Shown one piece after another: positions 23,319 to 35,073 of a stretch of 64,000 nucleotides of DNA. Position numbers and translations under genes: made by a program. The notes under the pieces are model-generated. The model ran no database searches, was not told the origin of the DNA, and saw only the letters and a list, made by a program, of their open reading frames with translations. The stretch's first letter is position 1; each line of letters begins with the position of its first letter. The stretch spans positions 1,982,971-2,046,970 of the forward strand of contig JALPQD010000102.1 in the NCBI GenBank assembly GCA_023101885.1. Direction: 5' to 3'. The DNA is from Typhlomys cinereus. Its lineage: Eukaryota; Chordata; Mammalia; Rodentia; Platacanthomyidae.

Positions 23319-25440
23319 CAAATTGAAATGGTTGACAGGCCTGACTTTGAGGATAGCATGACTGATGCGTGAGGACTCATGGCTATAATCAAGGGAGCTC
23401 TAAGATGTGAGCATCATAGGTTATGGCTGTAAGCCGTGAAGGGCAAGAGGATGAGCGGAGAATGGAAGCTTTGTGGAAACATCCCAGATCAGTGCAAGTA
23501 CATCAAAAACATAGAAACACATCTGCAATGGACAGTTCTCACAAGCGTTTCCTTTCCAAAGCAAAAATAGCACCTGCACAGCATTCTTCCTTTTGCTTAT
23601 CACCAGCAAGTTTTCAACCTTTGCCATTTCATGGAACTGTTTTGTGCCCTCAGGTGTAAAGTAGCATTTCTGCTGGGATTTTTTGTCTAAAAGGTGCAGA
23701 AATAAAATCTTACCAATTCAGGCAAAAGATCTTTTTGGAAGACTGCTCACACGATTGTAGGGGCTTGAGATCCTGTCAGGAAAGGGGCAGGTTGGAGGCT
23801 GACTAGTAGAAACACCTACTGTTGCCGTTCACCTTTTAGGTCCTTACAGGTATGGTTATTTCCTACGTAAACATCGATGGTCCAGGTTGGTACCATCTAC
23901 AGTCTCTGGGGATCCTCCATACCGAATATCATCTGTTTGATTTCCCAATGCAGAGCTTTGCATGTGTAATATTAACACTGAATTTAAAAGGAAAAAAAAA
24001 AAAGAGATGAGCATTTCCAGTCTTTCTCTTCTGATACTGTTTCTCCCCTGAAATGTATGCATTTATTCAGTAGAATTTTGATTTGCTTGAAGGTAGTATG
24101 CTTGCTATCAACCTAAAGCTCTAAATGTTTAATGCAATTTTAATTTTATCTTTGAATCATATAAATAAGGTGCAGGAGGCTCTTGAGTTTGATGTATTTG
24201 ACATTTAAATCTAACTTTGCAAATCCATTTAGTAGGCTAGAAAAGAATTTGCTATGCCTTCTCAGGTCTACCAGATATGTTGTTACAGGAGAGTAATGAA
24301 AATTCTTTGCAAGGGCAAAAATGTATATTTCAAATTGCTTTTTTTATTTCTCTGTTTCATTGAAATAGATTTTCTAGGTCAGGCCTTTCTCTGTGCTGGC
24401 TATACATTTAGCAATAGCAACCATAAGAATTGCTTTTTTGCAAATATTTATGAGGAAATATATTGTCATTGAATATATCAGAGTCTTTATTCTGTGTTCT
24501 CAAAGTTAGTTTTTAACTCAGTTTAGACAGTTGCTGGTTTTCAGGGGCTGAAATTCATGTTATTTATTCAGTTTAGTGCATTTTAATTACTTGAGACTTC
24601 GATCATTTCAGGTCAATTCTTAACTTTCCCCACAGGTGTGGGAAACAGTGGCGCACCTGTGTGTCTTTCCATCGGGCACTATAAGGAATTCTGTTCCTTC
24701 AGTCATCAGTGGCAGAACACTCCTATCACTTTTCTGTCAGCTTCCCAGGTAGCAGATCCCACGTGCAAAGGCCATTGATATTGTCTCAGTTGATGTGAAC
24801 CTACACTGTCTCCATGGAAAGCAGGTGGCAGGTGTGTCTAGCAACACCCCAAAATTTATGTCCTTTTTGTAGCAGCTCCCTAAGAAGCAGCTGCTCAGCA
24901 GAGACTCAATTACCCAGCCCTTTTTACAGCAACACATGGCTGTGTAAACACTTCTTAGTAATGGAGTAGAAAGGAGAATGATGTATATTGGTCCCTGGCT
25001 CTAGTGCTTAGGAACAGGAATACTGAGTTCCTCCTCTCTCTTTTCCTCTTCAACCGGCTGAATGTAGATGATTATATCAGGGGTTGGTGGAGCCACAAGA
25101 TGGAACTATTATGAGGCCAAATGCTACTGGTCAACCAAGGTATCCATTTTGTAGTCTTGCGTGAGTAAGAAACAAATTTTCACTGTGTTTGAGCTTTTAC
25201 ACACATATAGGCCTATTTGTTATATTACAAATAATTACAAAAAATGCTTTTGGCCAGACCTCTGATTTGTCATTCTATATTTGAAATCCTTCATTAATCT
25301 ATACTTACAATGAAAACTAAACACTAGTCTGTATTTCTTGTGGTTATAATGTACACAGGAAAATGGAAATATGAAAGCAAAGCTTTTTTACATTTACAAA
25401 TTATCCTCTCAATTTCTTCTCCCTCATGCTTAGCCCATTG
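23319..25440. other. Unique sequence, nothing recognised
   Basis: About 2.1 kb between an LTR-like element and a MIR. I saw no repeat family, RNA gene or convincing exon. Confidence 0.35.
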
Positions 25441-25444
25441 GAAG

Positions 25445-25695
25445 GCAGTGTGGTATAGCAGTTAAATGTTCAGACTGCGGAACCCTAATGCACGAGTGTA
25501 AATCCTGCCTTTGGTTTGTTGCTGTCTTTGTGTACATGCACCAGTCGCTGGAGTTTTCATAGTCTCTTCTCATCTGCAAAATATAGGTGATAGCATGACC
25601 TACCTCAGATGGATGTTATGAGGATTAGATGAATTAATGCGACTAAGAAGCTTAAGATGCTTTCCGGCTTATAGCAAATACATAATAAATGAATT
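25445..25695 (+). mobile_element. MIR SINE, near full length
   Basis: It follows the MIR order clearly: 'ggcagtgtggtatagcagttaaatgttcagactgcgga', 'gtaaatcctgcc', 'cttctcatctgcaaaatataggtgatagcatgacctacctcag', 'tgttatgaggattagatgaattaatgcg' and an end before 'ataataaatgaatt'. It is the best-preserved MIR in the window. Confidence 0.88.
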
Positions 25696-25909
25696 TCCTA
25701 TAAGTATCCAGGGACATAGCTGTGGTTTTGCTTTGAATTTCTAAAGACATTTGTGCTTAGTTTTTTCACATTAGTATGAGGGGAATCCAGGAAACGTTTA
25801 CGTGATGGGAGATGCCATTGTTAACGGGATAGGAACAAACATAATAGAAAATACATAAATCATAGACAGTAGCTATCTGTGGCTTAGAAGATACAAAAGC
25901 ATGATGATG

Positions 25910-26095
25910 ATAGCAATGCTTACCATGGGCCAGGCGTTAATTTAATTCCATACGCATCTCCTTTAATCATTGCAATTCTGTAAGGCATCATTTTCCTTAT
26001 TTTATAGATCAGGAAATTGAGGCTGAGTAAAGCTTAATTAATCACTCCAGGCCATATGACTAGTGAAGTGGCAAGTTGTTTCTTAAAATCCGAAG
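25910..26095 (-). mobile_element. MIR SINE
   Basis: 'accatgggccaggcgtta', 'aatcattgcaattctgtaaggcatcattttccttattttatagatcaggaaattgaggctgag' and 'ccatatgactagtgaagtggcaag' are the reversed MIR 3' half and core. Confidence 0.8.
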
Positions 26096-26859
26096 AATAT
26101 GGCCAAAGATGCTGATCGTAGGATCCTCTTAATCACATAACATCCAGTAGAGGCGCCTTTCTTTTGTGAAGTCTTTTCTGAAGTGGATAAAGATGTCATT
26201 CAATGCCATCTATATTGGCCATAGCTGTCTTATACTAGTTATATAACAGCATGCTCTGTCCTTACTGTGGTTATTTATTCAGGTCCTTTTGAAGTCCTTG
26301 TGCCTGTAGCCTCATCTTATGCTTTTAAAAGCCCAGTCTGGTTATATCAATCCCTTTGGGACCTTGTTAAATGTCAGATTTCAAGCCAGCAGGTATAACA
26401 CAACTTAATTAGGTATACAGAATGCCCAGGTATTTGGTCAGTCTTCATTCTGGATGTTTCTGTGAGGGTATTTTTGGATGAGATGAAAATTTGAACCAGT
26501 GATTGAATGAAACAGAGTGCCTTCCTAATATAGATGGGTTCCATGCAGTCAGTTGAAGGCCTCACTAGAGAATTCTCGTCTCACTAGCTTTTGAACTGCT
26601 TCCTGCCTTTGAGCTTGAACTGAAGTATTAGCTATTCTTAGGTCTATGATATGATTAGAATTACATCATGGCCCAAACCCACCTACTGGTCTTACCTCGC
26701 CCCATAAGAGTGACCCCACATGAGAAGGCATACCAGGAAAAGCTCAAACCTTGCATCCAAGCCACACCCCACCCTTGCCTGGCCCTCATCTAACCCTCTA
26801 GTTGCCAGGTTAAGATTAGACCTATACTCTTTTGCCATTTCAGTTACAAATGAGAACCT

Positions 26860-27480
26860 TGCATATTGGGCTTAAACAGAATAAAAAAAAATAGAGCCAA
26901 CAGCTCAACTCGAGATACCTCAAACTCAAGAGAAAAACAAGCAATATGAGAATCCAAGTCTATTTGTCCTCCCAAAAAACCACCAACCTAATAGAAATGT
27001 TCCTTATGGAGAACCAACTAGATATGCAAGACTTAGACTTCAAAAGAGCAATGATAAACATGTTTTCAACAAACTCCAAGAAAACAATTAGGTAATGAAA
27101 AATCTACTGATGTAGAAATGTACTTATGGTACAGAAGACAGAAACAATGAAATCGAATTCCTAGAAAATGAAAGCAGCTAAACAAAGTGAGGAAAACAGG
27201 AGATGAAGACAGAGATAGAAAAATCCCAAACAAATTGAAGCATTAAATGGAAAAAAAATTAAATAATCAAAAACTCAGTGGAATCTTTCATCAACGGAAT
27301 AGATCATAGATAAGACAAAATACCAGGACTTGAAGACAAGATAAGAGCTAGGTCACTCAAACTAAAGAAATTGGTAAAGCTGTAAAAACACAGGAAAGGC
27401 ATATAAGGAACTCTGGGACACTATAAAGAAACCAAACCCGAGAATAATAGACATAGTAAGATTCTAAGACATAGATATAC
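26860..27480 (+). mobile_element. Old L1/HAL1-type ORF1 relic, 5' part
   Basis: A-rich plus-strand text that decodes in broken frames to an L1 ORF1-like order. It includes coiled-coil-like lysine/glutamate-rich stretches and, near 27,420-27,450, the ORF1 signature resembling IKKPN-RII. It is interrupted at 27,481 by a nested L1 and resumes at 29,683. Many stops and indels. No ORF2 text follows, so either a HAL1 (ORF1-only) or a truncated old L1 is possible. Confidence 0.65.
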
Positions 27481-27735
27481 CCAGCATTTTTCCTTTTTTA
27501 TGTAACCTTTATTTATTTATAAATTGTATTAAACAAGAATTTATGTGTTTTAGTTGCCTACTCCCACTTACTCCCACCCCACATCCTTTTCCCACCCTTA
27601 CTGTTCTCCCCTCACATCATTTTTCATCCCTCCCCCACATCTCCTACATGAACAACTGACTTTCCTCTAGAGTGCCTGCACTTGGGTACCTGTCAGGGTG
27701 CAAATCACCCACCAATGGATAGGGTGTAGAATATA

Positions 27736-27777
<42 letters not shown>

Positions 27778-28054
27778 TAATACCAATCCAATACAGTTCC
27801 TAAGGTTAGCATCATGTCTGATGGTATCTTCTCTGTTCCACTGCAAAACTCGTTAGGTCAGCTATTGTAGAAGTTAGTGAAAGTAGACACTGTTGCATTA
27901 AGTTGTTGAGTATCACAGCCTTGACATGTACTGTCTGACATTACCTCTCCCCATACTCTGGCTCTTACATTCTTATTGCCCACTGTTCTGTAAGGTTTCC
28001 TTGGGATGGGAGATAGTTTAAATGTCCTGAATAGGGCTGAGCAGCCACAGACAC
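27481..28054 (-). mobile_element. L1 insertion 'A', left part, containing (CT)n
   Basis: The 3' end of an L1 inserted in the ORF1 relic. The duplication ccagcattttt is at 27,481-27,491 and 29,672-29,682. A C-rich 3' UTR follows, then a (TC)n run at about 27,739-27,774, then 3' UTR text homologous to other copies ('ggctcttacattcttattgcccac...ttgggatgggagat'). It is split at 28,055 by a second L1 and its last part is at 29,583-29,671. Confidence 0.82.
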
Positions 28055-29592
28055 ATTTTTTCCATTATGTTTATTTATTTATTTTTCCCAGTCATCCAAA
28101 CTTAATAGGTACTCTAGTCCCCTCCCTCCCTCCACCCCTCCCTAGTCCCCCTTGCACCCTCCCCCATTCCCCTTCCTTTCACTCCCCTCCCTCTTTTTCT
28201 CCCAGTGCCCCCCCCCCCTTTTCCTCCTCCCATTCCCTGGAGCATCCTTTAGTGTGTAAGTCAAACTTCCCTCTGTGTCCTCCACTCTAATGAGGTGTAA
28301 GGACTCAGTAGCATTGTCCAGAGCTCTTTCTTGTGCTCCCCTTTAGTATGGGAACACTATTGTGACTGTTAATCCCTTGCCTCTAAGGATCCTAGTGCCT
28401 GTGATCCATGCTAGACTTTTGGGGGGGGGTCATTGACATGTCAGTCATTTCACAGGTCATGCAAAGTCAGTTTATGGCTACTGTGCCCCTAACTTGTGTG
28501 GAGTATCTTTGTGTATCATTGCTCCTCCCCATCTTTAGGCTCTTACAATCTTACTACTCCCTCTTCCGCAAATTTCCCTGAGCTTTAGGATGGGGAGAAA
28601 TTTGGCTGGTCTGGTTCCAGGTGATTAATGTAGGGTCTCTGATGTTCTGAATTGTAGTTGGTTATTGTTTTCAGTTTTGCTGTTTCTGCACTGCCCTTGG
28701 CTCCATCCTGATTGATATTGGAGGTCACCTCCTAGCCAGAGATTAAAAAGCTGTTTAAATGGAGTCAAGAGTGGATTCAAAGGTAGATGGAGTAGGAGTA
28801 GGAAACTGCAGTCGGGGGGGGGGTGTCAGTCTCCCATTTGCAGGATGGTTACCATCTATCTGCCAGACTCTATGCCCTTCCTGACTGGTGAGATCAAGCC
28901 CCCTCAGTCGCAAGTGACCAGGAAGGAAAGTGAGTGAGCTTAACTAGATGTCTCACTATTTATTTGCAGTACTTGATGGTGACCTATTTTCTCTGCTGTA
29001 GCATGATTCCCTATCTCCTTATTTCTGGGGAGCCCTTCTTCCCCTTCCCTCCTGTTTATAATCTTTGCAATTACTGTAGTTATTACAGAGATTTATCTTT
29101 GAATATGTCATTAAGCGGGATTGGCACTAGGATCCACCTATTAGGGAGTACATACGGTGCTTAATTTTCTGTGTCTGGGATACTTCACTCAATATAATTT
29201 TTTCTAATTCCATCCATTTCTGGCAAATTTCATTAATTCATCTTTTTGATGGTTGACTAGTATTCCATTGTATAAATGTACCACATTTTCCTTATCTACT
29301 CATCAACTGTTGGGGATTTGGGTTACTTCCATGACTTTGCTATTGTAAATAGTGCTGCTATGAACATGGTTGTGCTTGTGTCATTGAGGTGAATTTTTGT
29401 TTTATGGAGGATTATTCCCAGAAGTGGAATAGCGGGTTATATGGCATTTCAATCTTTAACTTTTTTAAGAATCACCAGACTGATCGCCAGAGTGGTTATA
29501 AGAGCCTGCATTCCCACCAGCAATGTAGGAGAGTTCCCTTCTCACCACATCCTCTCCAGCATTTGGTGCTGTTTGTATTGATCCACAGACAC
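28045..29592 (-). mobile_element. L1 insertion 'B' nested in L1 'A'
   Basis: About 1.5 kb: the poly-T start, the C-rich tract (28,108-28,225), the whole 3' UTR and the last part of ORF2 (about 29,170-29,580, aligning with 59,290-59,730 of the large L1). The duplication ccacagacac at 28,045-28,054 and 29,583-29,592 marks its ends. The ORF2 remnant has lost its frame. It is 5'-truncated in the same zinc-knuckle-encoding region. Confidence 0.9.
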
Positions 29593-29682
29593 TTTTACAT
29601 TGTATTATGGCCACTTGTGGTTCTCTGCATTATACATCTTCCACTGCACACAGGCCTTTCTTGGTTGATAGCCAGCATTTTT

Positions 29683-29935
29683 TAACACAATAATACAAGA
29701 GAACTCTCCTAACTTAGAGGAGATGCCCACACAGATACAAGATCATATAGAACGCCAAATATACAAGACCAGAAAAGAACCTTCCCAAGGCATATTACAG
29801 GTAAAACTATTAAAAATACAGACCAAAGAAAAAAATACTCAAAGCTGCAAGAGAGAAAGGACATATCACGCAAAAGGGCATGCCCCTCAGAATAACTAAT
29901 GACTATATGAAGAGAAAAAAAAACTATATCATGAC
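29683..29935 (+). mobile_element. Old L1/HAL1-type ORF1 relic, 3' part
   Basis: It continues the relic after the nested insertions. Around 29,800-29,870, 'gtaaaactattaaaaatacagaccaaag' and 'actcaaagctgcaagagagaaagga' decode to ORF1 C-terminal-domain-like VKLLKIQTKEK and a basic segment resembling KAARE, with a frameshift between. Confidence 0.65.
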
Positions 29936-30211
29936 TCTCTTAGGTTTCTAGCTTCCAATTTATCTGCAGAGAATGGGATTTTTCAGCCTAAATGATTAGA
30001 CAAGTCAATTCTAATGCAATTCTACATCTGTCTGTCTGTCTTTCTGTCTGTTTATCTATCTATGGTCTATATATCAATCTCCTATTGGTTCTGTTTCTTC
30101 AGGTAGGTCTGGGCAGGGGCCTGCAAGTCGACATGTCTTCCAAGAATGTAGGTGATTTCTGTGTTCCTGGGAAAGTGACTACATTTTGAGTCTTCATATC
30201 ATTAGCTGAAT

Positions 30212-30310
30212 TTCTGCTGCATTGCTTTTTCAACACTGGGGACTGAGGACTAACCTAGGGCCTCATACGTGCTGGCAAAGTGCTCTACCACTGAGCTGCA
30301 TCCTAGCCGT
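30212..30310 (-). mobile_element. ID element
   Basis: The reverse complement reads 'aggatgcagctcagtggtagagcactttgcc...taggttagtcctcagtccccagtg', with recognisable boxes A and B, then an A-rich tail at the left. It directly abuts the next SINE, in the same orientation. Confidence 0.85.
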
Positions 30311-30316
30311 GTGCCA

Positions 30317-30355
30317 AATACTTTATTTTTTTATTTATTCAATTGTGTGTGTGTA

Positions 30356-30405
<50 letters not shown>

Positions 30406-30628
30406 ACCACGGGCGAATTCGGGAACCACCGTGGACTGCCTCCATCTCCTGCTTCTTTACTCTGCCCCAGGATTCACAGGCTCCGCCCTACCAGGAACAG
30501 AAACGCAGGCCGCCCCCGCTTCCATCCGGCATCTATATGTGGGGTCTAGGATCTGAACTCAGGACCTTCTGTCTGCAAGGTAGAAGCTTAACCCCTGAGC
30601 CACCTCTCCAGCCCCTGCTGAATACTTT
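30317..30628 (-). mobile_element. Young B2-superfamily SINE (subfamily A) with (TG)n
   Basis: Same architecture as the 7.3 kb copy: 'tttattcaattgtgtg', a long (TG)n at about 30,361-30,402, 'agaaccacgggcgaattcgggaaccacc', 'aggccgcccccgcttccatcc' and the head ending 'cctgagccacctctccagcccc'. An 8-base duplication aatacttt is at 30,317-30,324 and 30,621-30,628. Three overlapping reading frames are shadows of the body. Confidence 0.92.
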
Positions 30629-31257
30629 TAATGATGCTTTCTTACCAGGTTAAAGGTTCTCTAGGATAAACCCCCAGGGAAATAGTGCAGAGAGAAACTT
30701 CAATGTATTGTCAATGTTAACATAGTGTAGCTTGACTTAAATAAAGGTCAAGTTGGAAAAATGATATTTTGTAAAAGTTGAACATATAGGAAGTGGAAAA
30801 AAAAAGATTAATTAGACCTACTGTGGCCAAGTGAAATCTGTAATGAAGATGAAGTTAGCTTAAACATTTTCAGTTTTAATAGTATGGATGTTAAAATAGG
30901 CACTGTCTGTGCATTTTAGCATTATGAAAAATTTAGTTCTGTGCATTCATGCATGGAAAAGTCATTTTAATCACTTGCAAGGGTGAAAATGTGTTCATAA
31001 AGTTTGAGTCTGATAACCTTCAGTTAGTTTCATGGACCATTATTTTCTGCTGTGGAGATGTCATAACTCATTGGCCATGTTTCAACTTGGAATTTTGTTT
31101 CTGAAGTTTGGTTATATGATAATCAGCTCAACAAAATCAAAGTTTCTGTTTGTAAGAGTTTACTTATTAGTTTTATAAAACCATGATTCTAGAAGCAAAA
31201 TTATGTCAGACAGCACATAAAAGATGAAAATGTGAGATCAACAGAAGAGCTACTAAA

Positions 31258-31482
31258 AGTAAGGAGATATGGGGCTGGAGAGATGGGTCAGGTGTTAAGA
31301 CTCTGCCTTGCAAGCAAAAGTTCCTGAATTTGGATTCTAGGCCCATGTATAGACGCCAGGAGGAAGCGGGGGCGGCCTGCGTTTCTGGTCCTGGTAGGGT
31401 GGAGCCTGTGAATCTCGGGACAGAAGGAGATGGAGGCGTCCATGGTGGTTCGCGAATTCGTCCGTGGTTCTACACATACACA

Positions 31483-31529
<47 letters not shown>

Positions 31530-31553
31530 TTAAAAAAAGAGTAAGGACATATG
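31258..31553 (+). mobile_element. Young B2-superfamily SINE (subfamily A), plus strand
   Basis: It starts 'ggggctggagagatgggtcaggtgttaagactctgcc' with box B-like 'gaatttggattct', then 'aggaagcgggggcggcc', 'ccatggtggttcgcgaattcgtccgtggttctacac', a (CA)n tail and 'taaattaaaaaaa'. The duplication agtaaggagatatg at 31,258-31,271 recurs with one change at 31,540-31,553. Confidence 0.93.
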
Positions 31554-32160
31554 TGCATGCAGTCTAACATGCCAGTGATTTTAAGATGTAGTATCTTACT
31601 ACATGTGATCATGATTTGTATTGCTGCTAAAGTTTAAATAATTAATTATACTGTAACGATTATGTTATGTCCTAATAATGTTGTATTATATTATAAGGTA
31701 CATACTTAAAACATGTTAACATAAGAACTATTTTATAATTGCTCTACTACATTGTTGTGTATTAATATATACAGAATATAAGTAAATTAATCCATATATT
31801 TATGTACCATTCATGTATATAGTCAGCATTAAAAATTATATCTCTATATGTTGGAGACCAGACTGGAATGCTGCAGATACATAGTCTATGAAGAATATGC
31901 AGAGCAATGTGTTTTTTCCCCTGGTTTCTAGAGTTAGACTCTAAAACAATTCATTTTTTTTAAAGCTAATTTTAAATGTTAGAAATGATTGAAATGAAAG
32001 CCCATTATAAGGTTCATCATTAAACAATTTCAGGCTTCAAAAATAATATTGAGAATCTTTAGTTAGATGAGAATATTTTAATTCAAGTAACAAGTATTTA
32101 GTTGTTCTTGTGAAATATGTGTTCTGTTGCATGTTCTAATTTTATTTGGAATTTTTTGTA
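31554..32160. other. AT-rich unique sequence
   Basis: Very AT-rich text ('aattaattatactgtaacg', 'tatattataaggtacatac'). No element or exon was recognised. Confidence 0.4.
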
Positions 32161-32170
32161 GACTTTTTAG

Positions 32171-32212
32171 CATATACCACCTGATATACCACCTGAAAAA
32201 AATCCTGATGTG
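32171..32212 (+). other. Candidate 42-nt exon built on a 12-bp tandem duplication (weak)
   Basis: It is preceded by a T-rich tract and two alternative AGs (32,162 and 32,170) and followed by gtaagaga. The phase-0 reading is HIPPDIPPEKNPDV. The segment contains 'tataccacctga' twice in tandem, so a non-coding duplication is an equally good explanation. Confidence 0.13.
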
Positions 32213-32716
32213 GTAAGAGATCTCACTCTAATTGACCTTGTTAATCAAACTAAATTGCCAAGGTTTTTATCTGTATGACCTTGATTCAAATTACAGGACA
32301 AGTTCAGAATTGCTTCACCATACAGAGCTCCCAAAAGTTCAATAATGATTTTTAGTACGTGTGGACTTTGTGACAAGTAGCAATGGACTTTATGTGAGAA
32401 ACAATTAAAATAGCATCAATACACACTAATGTCCTGTATCGAGGGATTGAATTCTGAAAAAGCAATGGCCCCGGGAACATGATGGATATTGCAGGCAAAC
32501 TGCAGTTGTCATGGAAAAGCTAATGATCATTATTTTTCATGGATGAAACTTTCACAATGCCAATAAAACCTTTCTAATCTCTGACATGCGTCCCTCAGGA
32601 AACATATTTAGACATTGTTAAAATCTGTTTTCTCTCTTCAGTCTCCCCTAAGTCCTTTTAAGAGATTGATTATTTAATGGTGAGCCTTGTTTTATTTTGT
32701 GTTTTTCTGTTTATAG

Positions 32717-32806
32717 TTTTTATTTGAACAGAGAAGGCTAGTGCCCTCCCTGCTAAAGCAGGAAGTAGAGATGAACATTATGGGACTTCCCAAGAAGGCA
32801 TGGGAG
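32717..32806 (+). other. Candidate 90-nt exon (unconfirmed)
   Basis: The acceptor is 'gtttttctgtttatag' and the donor is GAG|GTGAGA. The 30 codons between read without a stop in phase 0 (beginning FLFEQRRLVPSLL, ending GLPKKAWE). I do not know a protein with this sequence. About one frame in four stays open over this length by chance. A SINE follows within 20 bases, close for a functional donor. Confidence 0.2.
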
Positions 32807-32826
32807 GTGAGACCAGTAAGATTCTC

Positions 32827-33149
32827 TTTTTATTTTGCCTGGACTTAGAGAGAGAGTGAGAGAGAGATTGCATGTATATGGGTGTACAAGTGTGTTTAGG
32901 TATGTGTTCAGAGGGCATTTGAGTGTGTTTGCCTGTGGAGACCCAAGAGTGACTTCAAGAATCATCCTGGATTCCTCTTCCATCTTATTACTTTTTCTCT
33001 GGGGTTTCCCAGGCTCTGCCTTCCAGGGGCAGGAATTACAGGATTCTACCATATCTGCTTAGCATTTTTTTATGTGGGGTCTGGAGATTAGAGCACAGAC
33101 CCTTTGCTTACAAAGCAAAGGTTCAATCACTAAGCAATCTCCCCAGTCC
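32827..33149 (-). mobile_element. B2-superfamily SINE (subfamily B)
   Basis: It has a (GA)n patch at 32,850-32,868 in place of (TG)n, then 'agagggcatttgagtgtgtttgcctgtggagacccaagagtgac', 'atcatcctggattcctcttcc' and the head ending 'aaaggttcaatcactaagcaatctccccagtcc'. Clearly diverged. Confidence 0.83.
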
Positions 33150-33284
33150 AAGACCTCATTTTTAAAAACAGAGTTTAGGCCTTTTGCAAAATAATATAAA
33201 AAGCAAGTTTGGTTTTTGTCTTAGAAAAGAATCTGCACATTTGAATAATGACAGGAGATAAAATAGACCTGGAGTTAACAGGAA

Positions 33285-33430
33285 CCAAGTGCTTCCTGTG
33301 TGCCAGGCACTTGTGACCCTCTCAGCTTGTTTGAATGGTTCTAGAGGTGTACACTTTGAAGCTCAAAGAGCAAGATGACTTCTCAAGTTGATCACCGAAG
33401 ATCAACTCTACACTCAAACTGGGTACTAGG
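33285..33430 (-). mobile_element. MIR SINE, degraded
   Basis: 'aagtgcttcctgtgtgccaggcact' and 'gaagctcaaagagcaagatgacttctcaagttgatcacc' fit the reversed MIR. Confidence 0.55.
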
Positions 33431-33449
33431 GGAGAAGGTCTTTTTTAAT

Positions 33450-33575
33450 TAATTTATTTTGAGACAAGGTTTCATCTACAGCCCAAGGTAGCCTTGAATT
33501 TGGGATGTTTCTTTCTCCACCTCTTGAGTGGTGAGATTACATGCATGCACCCACATGCATGGCTTTGGAAGGGAG
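33450..33575 (-). mobile_element. B1-like SINE
   Basis: 'ttttgagacaaggtttcatctacagcccaaggtagccttgaattt' and 'gtggtgagattacatgcatgcacc' are the reverse complement of B1 (7SL-derived). Confidence 0.8.
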
Positions 33576-34994
33576 TTTGTTAAAGAAACCACGTGGAAGA
33601 GAGTTGGGAAGACTTAAGGAACAACAAGGTATGGTTTCTACTCCTCCGTTTAAGGAGATAGAAGAAAGGAAGACTTTTTGGATCAAAAGTTACATAGATG
33701 GGACTCGGCAGGATGTGTGTTTTGTGAGAGGTGTGTTGTCAGCTCTGGGGACTCTGCAGGAAGGGAGTTGGAGGAATAGCTGACTCTTACGTTCTTCTGG
33801 TGCCACTCGTTAAATCTCACTGGAAGCCAGAGGGCAGCGGTCAGGGATGCAGACTGCATTGCTCAGGCTCCTGGGGCACAGAGTGGGATGGACCAGGGGT
33901 GTGCAGGAACAACTGGAGCACAGCCCGGGGTCGTGGTTCCAGCCAGGCCTGGAGAGTTTAGCAGGCAGCAGGGCGTCAGGATGATGGGACGGATGCTGAC
34001 GTTCCCAGGCGCACCACGTGCAGCATCACGGCTGGCGCGTTTGGTTTTCCTTCAGAAGCTAAGAGGACAGGATTGAGCTGGAATGCCCTAGCAGCCTCAA
34101 ATGTCACTCACCCATTCCTTGTTACTCACTTAACATTTCATTAGGCCACCATTTCTATTTATGCAGTTCTGAAGAAAACGCCTTGCCTTCCTCTCCATGA
34201 AGCTCAGATTTGTCTTCAGCTGGTGATCACTATACACTTTGTTATTTTGCCCTCTCTGTGTGGGGTATTCTTTTTCTTTTGGAGATGCTTTTCTGGTAAT
34301 TACTTAGTTTAAGATAGGAAATAAGTTCCTATCTTAAAATGATTTTTAAGCCAGGTAGATTTGGAAGTGTTTTGCAGTGTCAAGAATGTGTCTGTTTCCA
34401 AAAAAGACAAGAAAATTGCCTTTTAGCATATGTGTCAAAGTGCCAAAATGCCTGGAGGAAAATGATCCTCTTTGTGAACAGGCACATAAATGAATAAATG
34501 ATGGCCTACTTTATGCTGAAGTGTGGTTATTTCCATAGATACCTGATTCATAAGGATTAATTATGCAGTGGTGTTTTCCAAAGCCTACTTGAATTATATA
34601 TAGCACTGTTGTAACAAACTCCACACTTATTATTCAAATACTGCAAATTTTTCTTTGAAAACCATTGATGTGCAGTTCTCTAAATAGTGATTAATTCAGT
34701 AGATTTAGCTTTCTATTTTTATATTCATTTGCTACAAGATGTATTTTGGAAATGCATTAAGGCTTATACGTCATGGTGTTCTTGTTTTTTTTTTTTAAAC
34801 AAATGCTTTAACCTTTTTTTTGGTGTGTGTGTCAAAATGGAATGTTATTGTGATGATGTTTTGATCACAGAACATTTTCCTTTGCAAAGTGAGGAGTCCT
34901 GGATTACTCCAGAATCTATAGTTGGTCTTGGTGTGTGTGACTAAACACAGCTATGTATGTAAGCTAGTTTGACTAATTGTTTGCTTAAAAACAT
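33576..34994. other. Unique sequence, GC- and CpG-richer at 33,780-34,080
   Basis: About 300 bases at 33,780-34,080 hold several CpGs ('cccggggtcgtggt', 'gacggatgctgacgttccc', 'cacggctggcgcgttt'), unusual for this window, but far below a CpG island. No repeat was recognised. The rest is ordinary AT-rich sequence. Confidence 0.35.
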
Positions 34995-35028
34995 CAGTAA
35001 CTAACATTTCTTTTTTAAAAACTATTTA

Positions 35029-35073
<45 letters not shown>

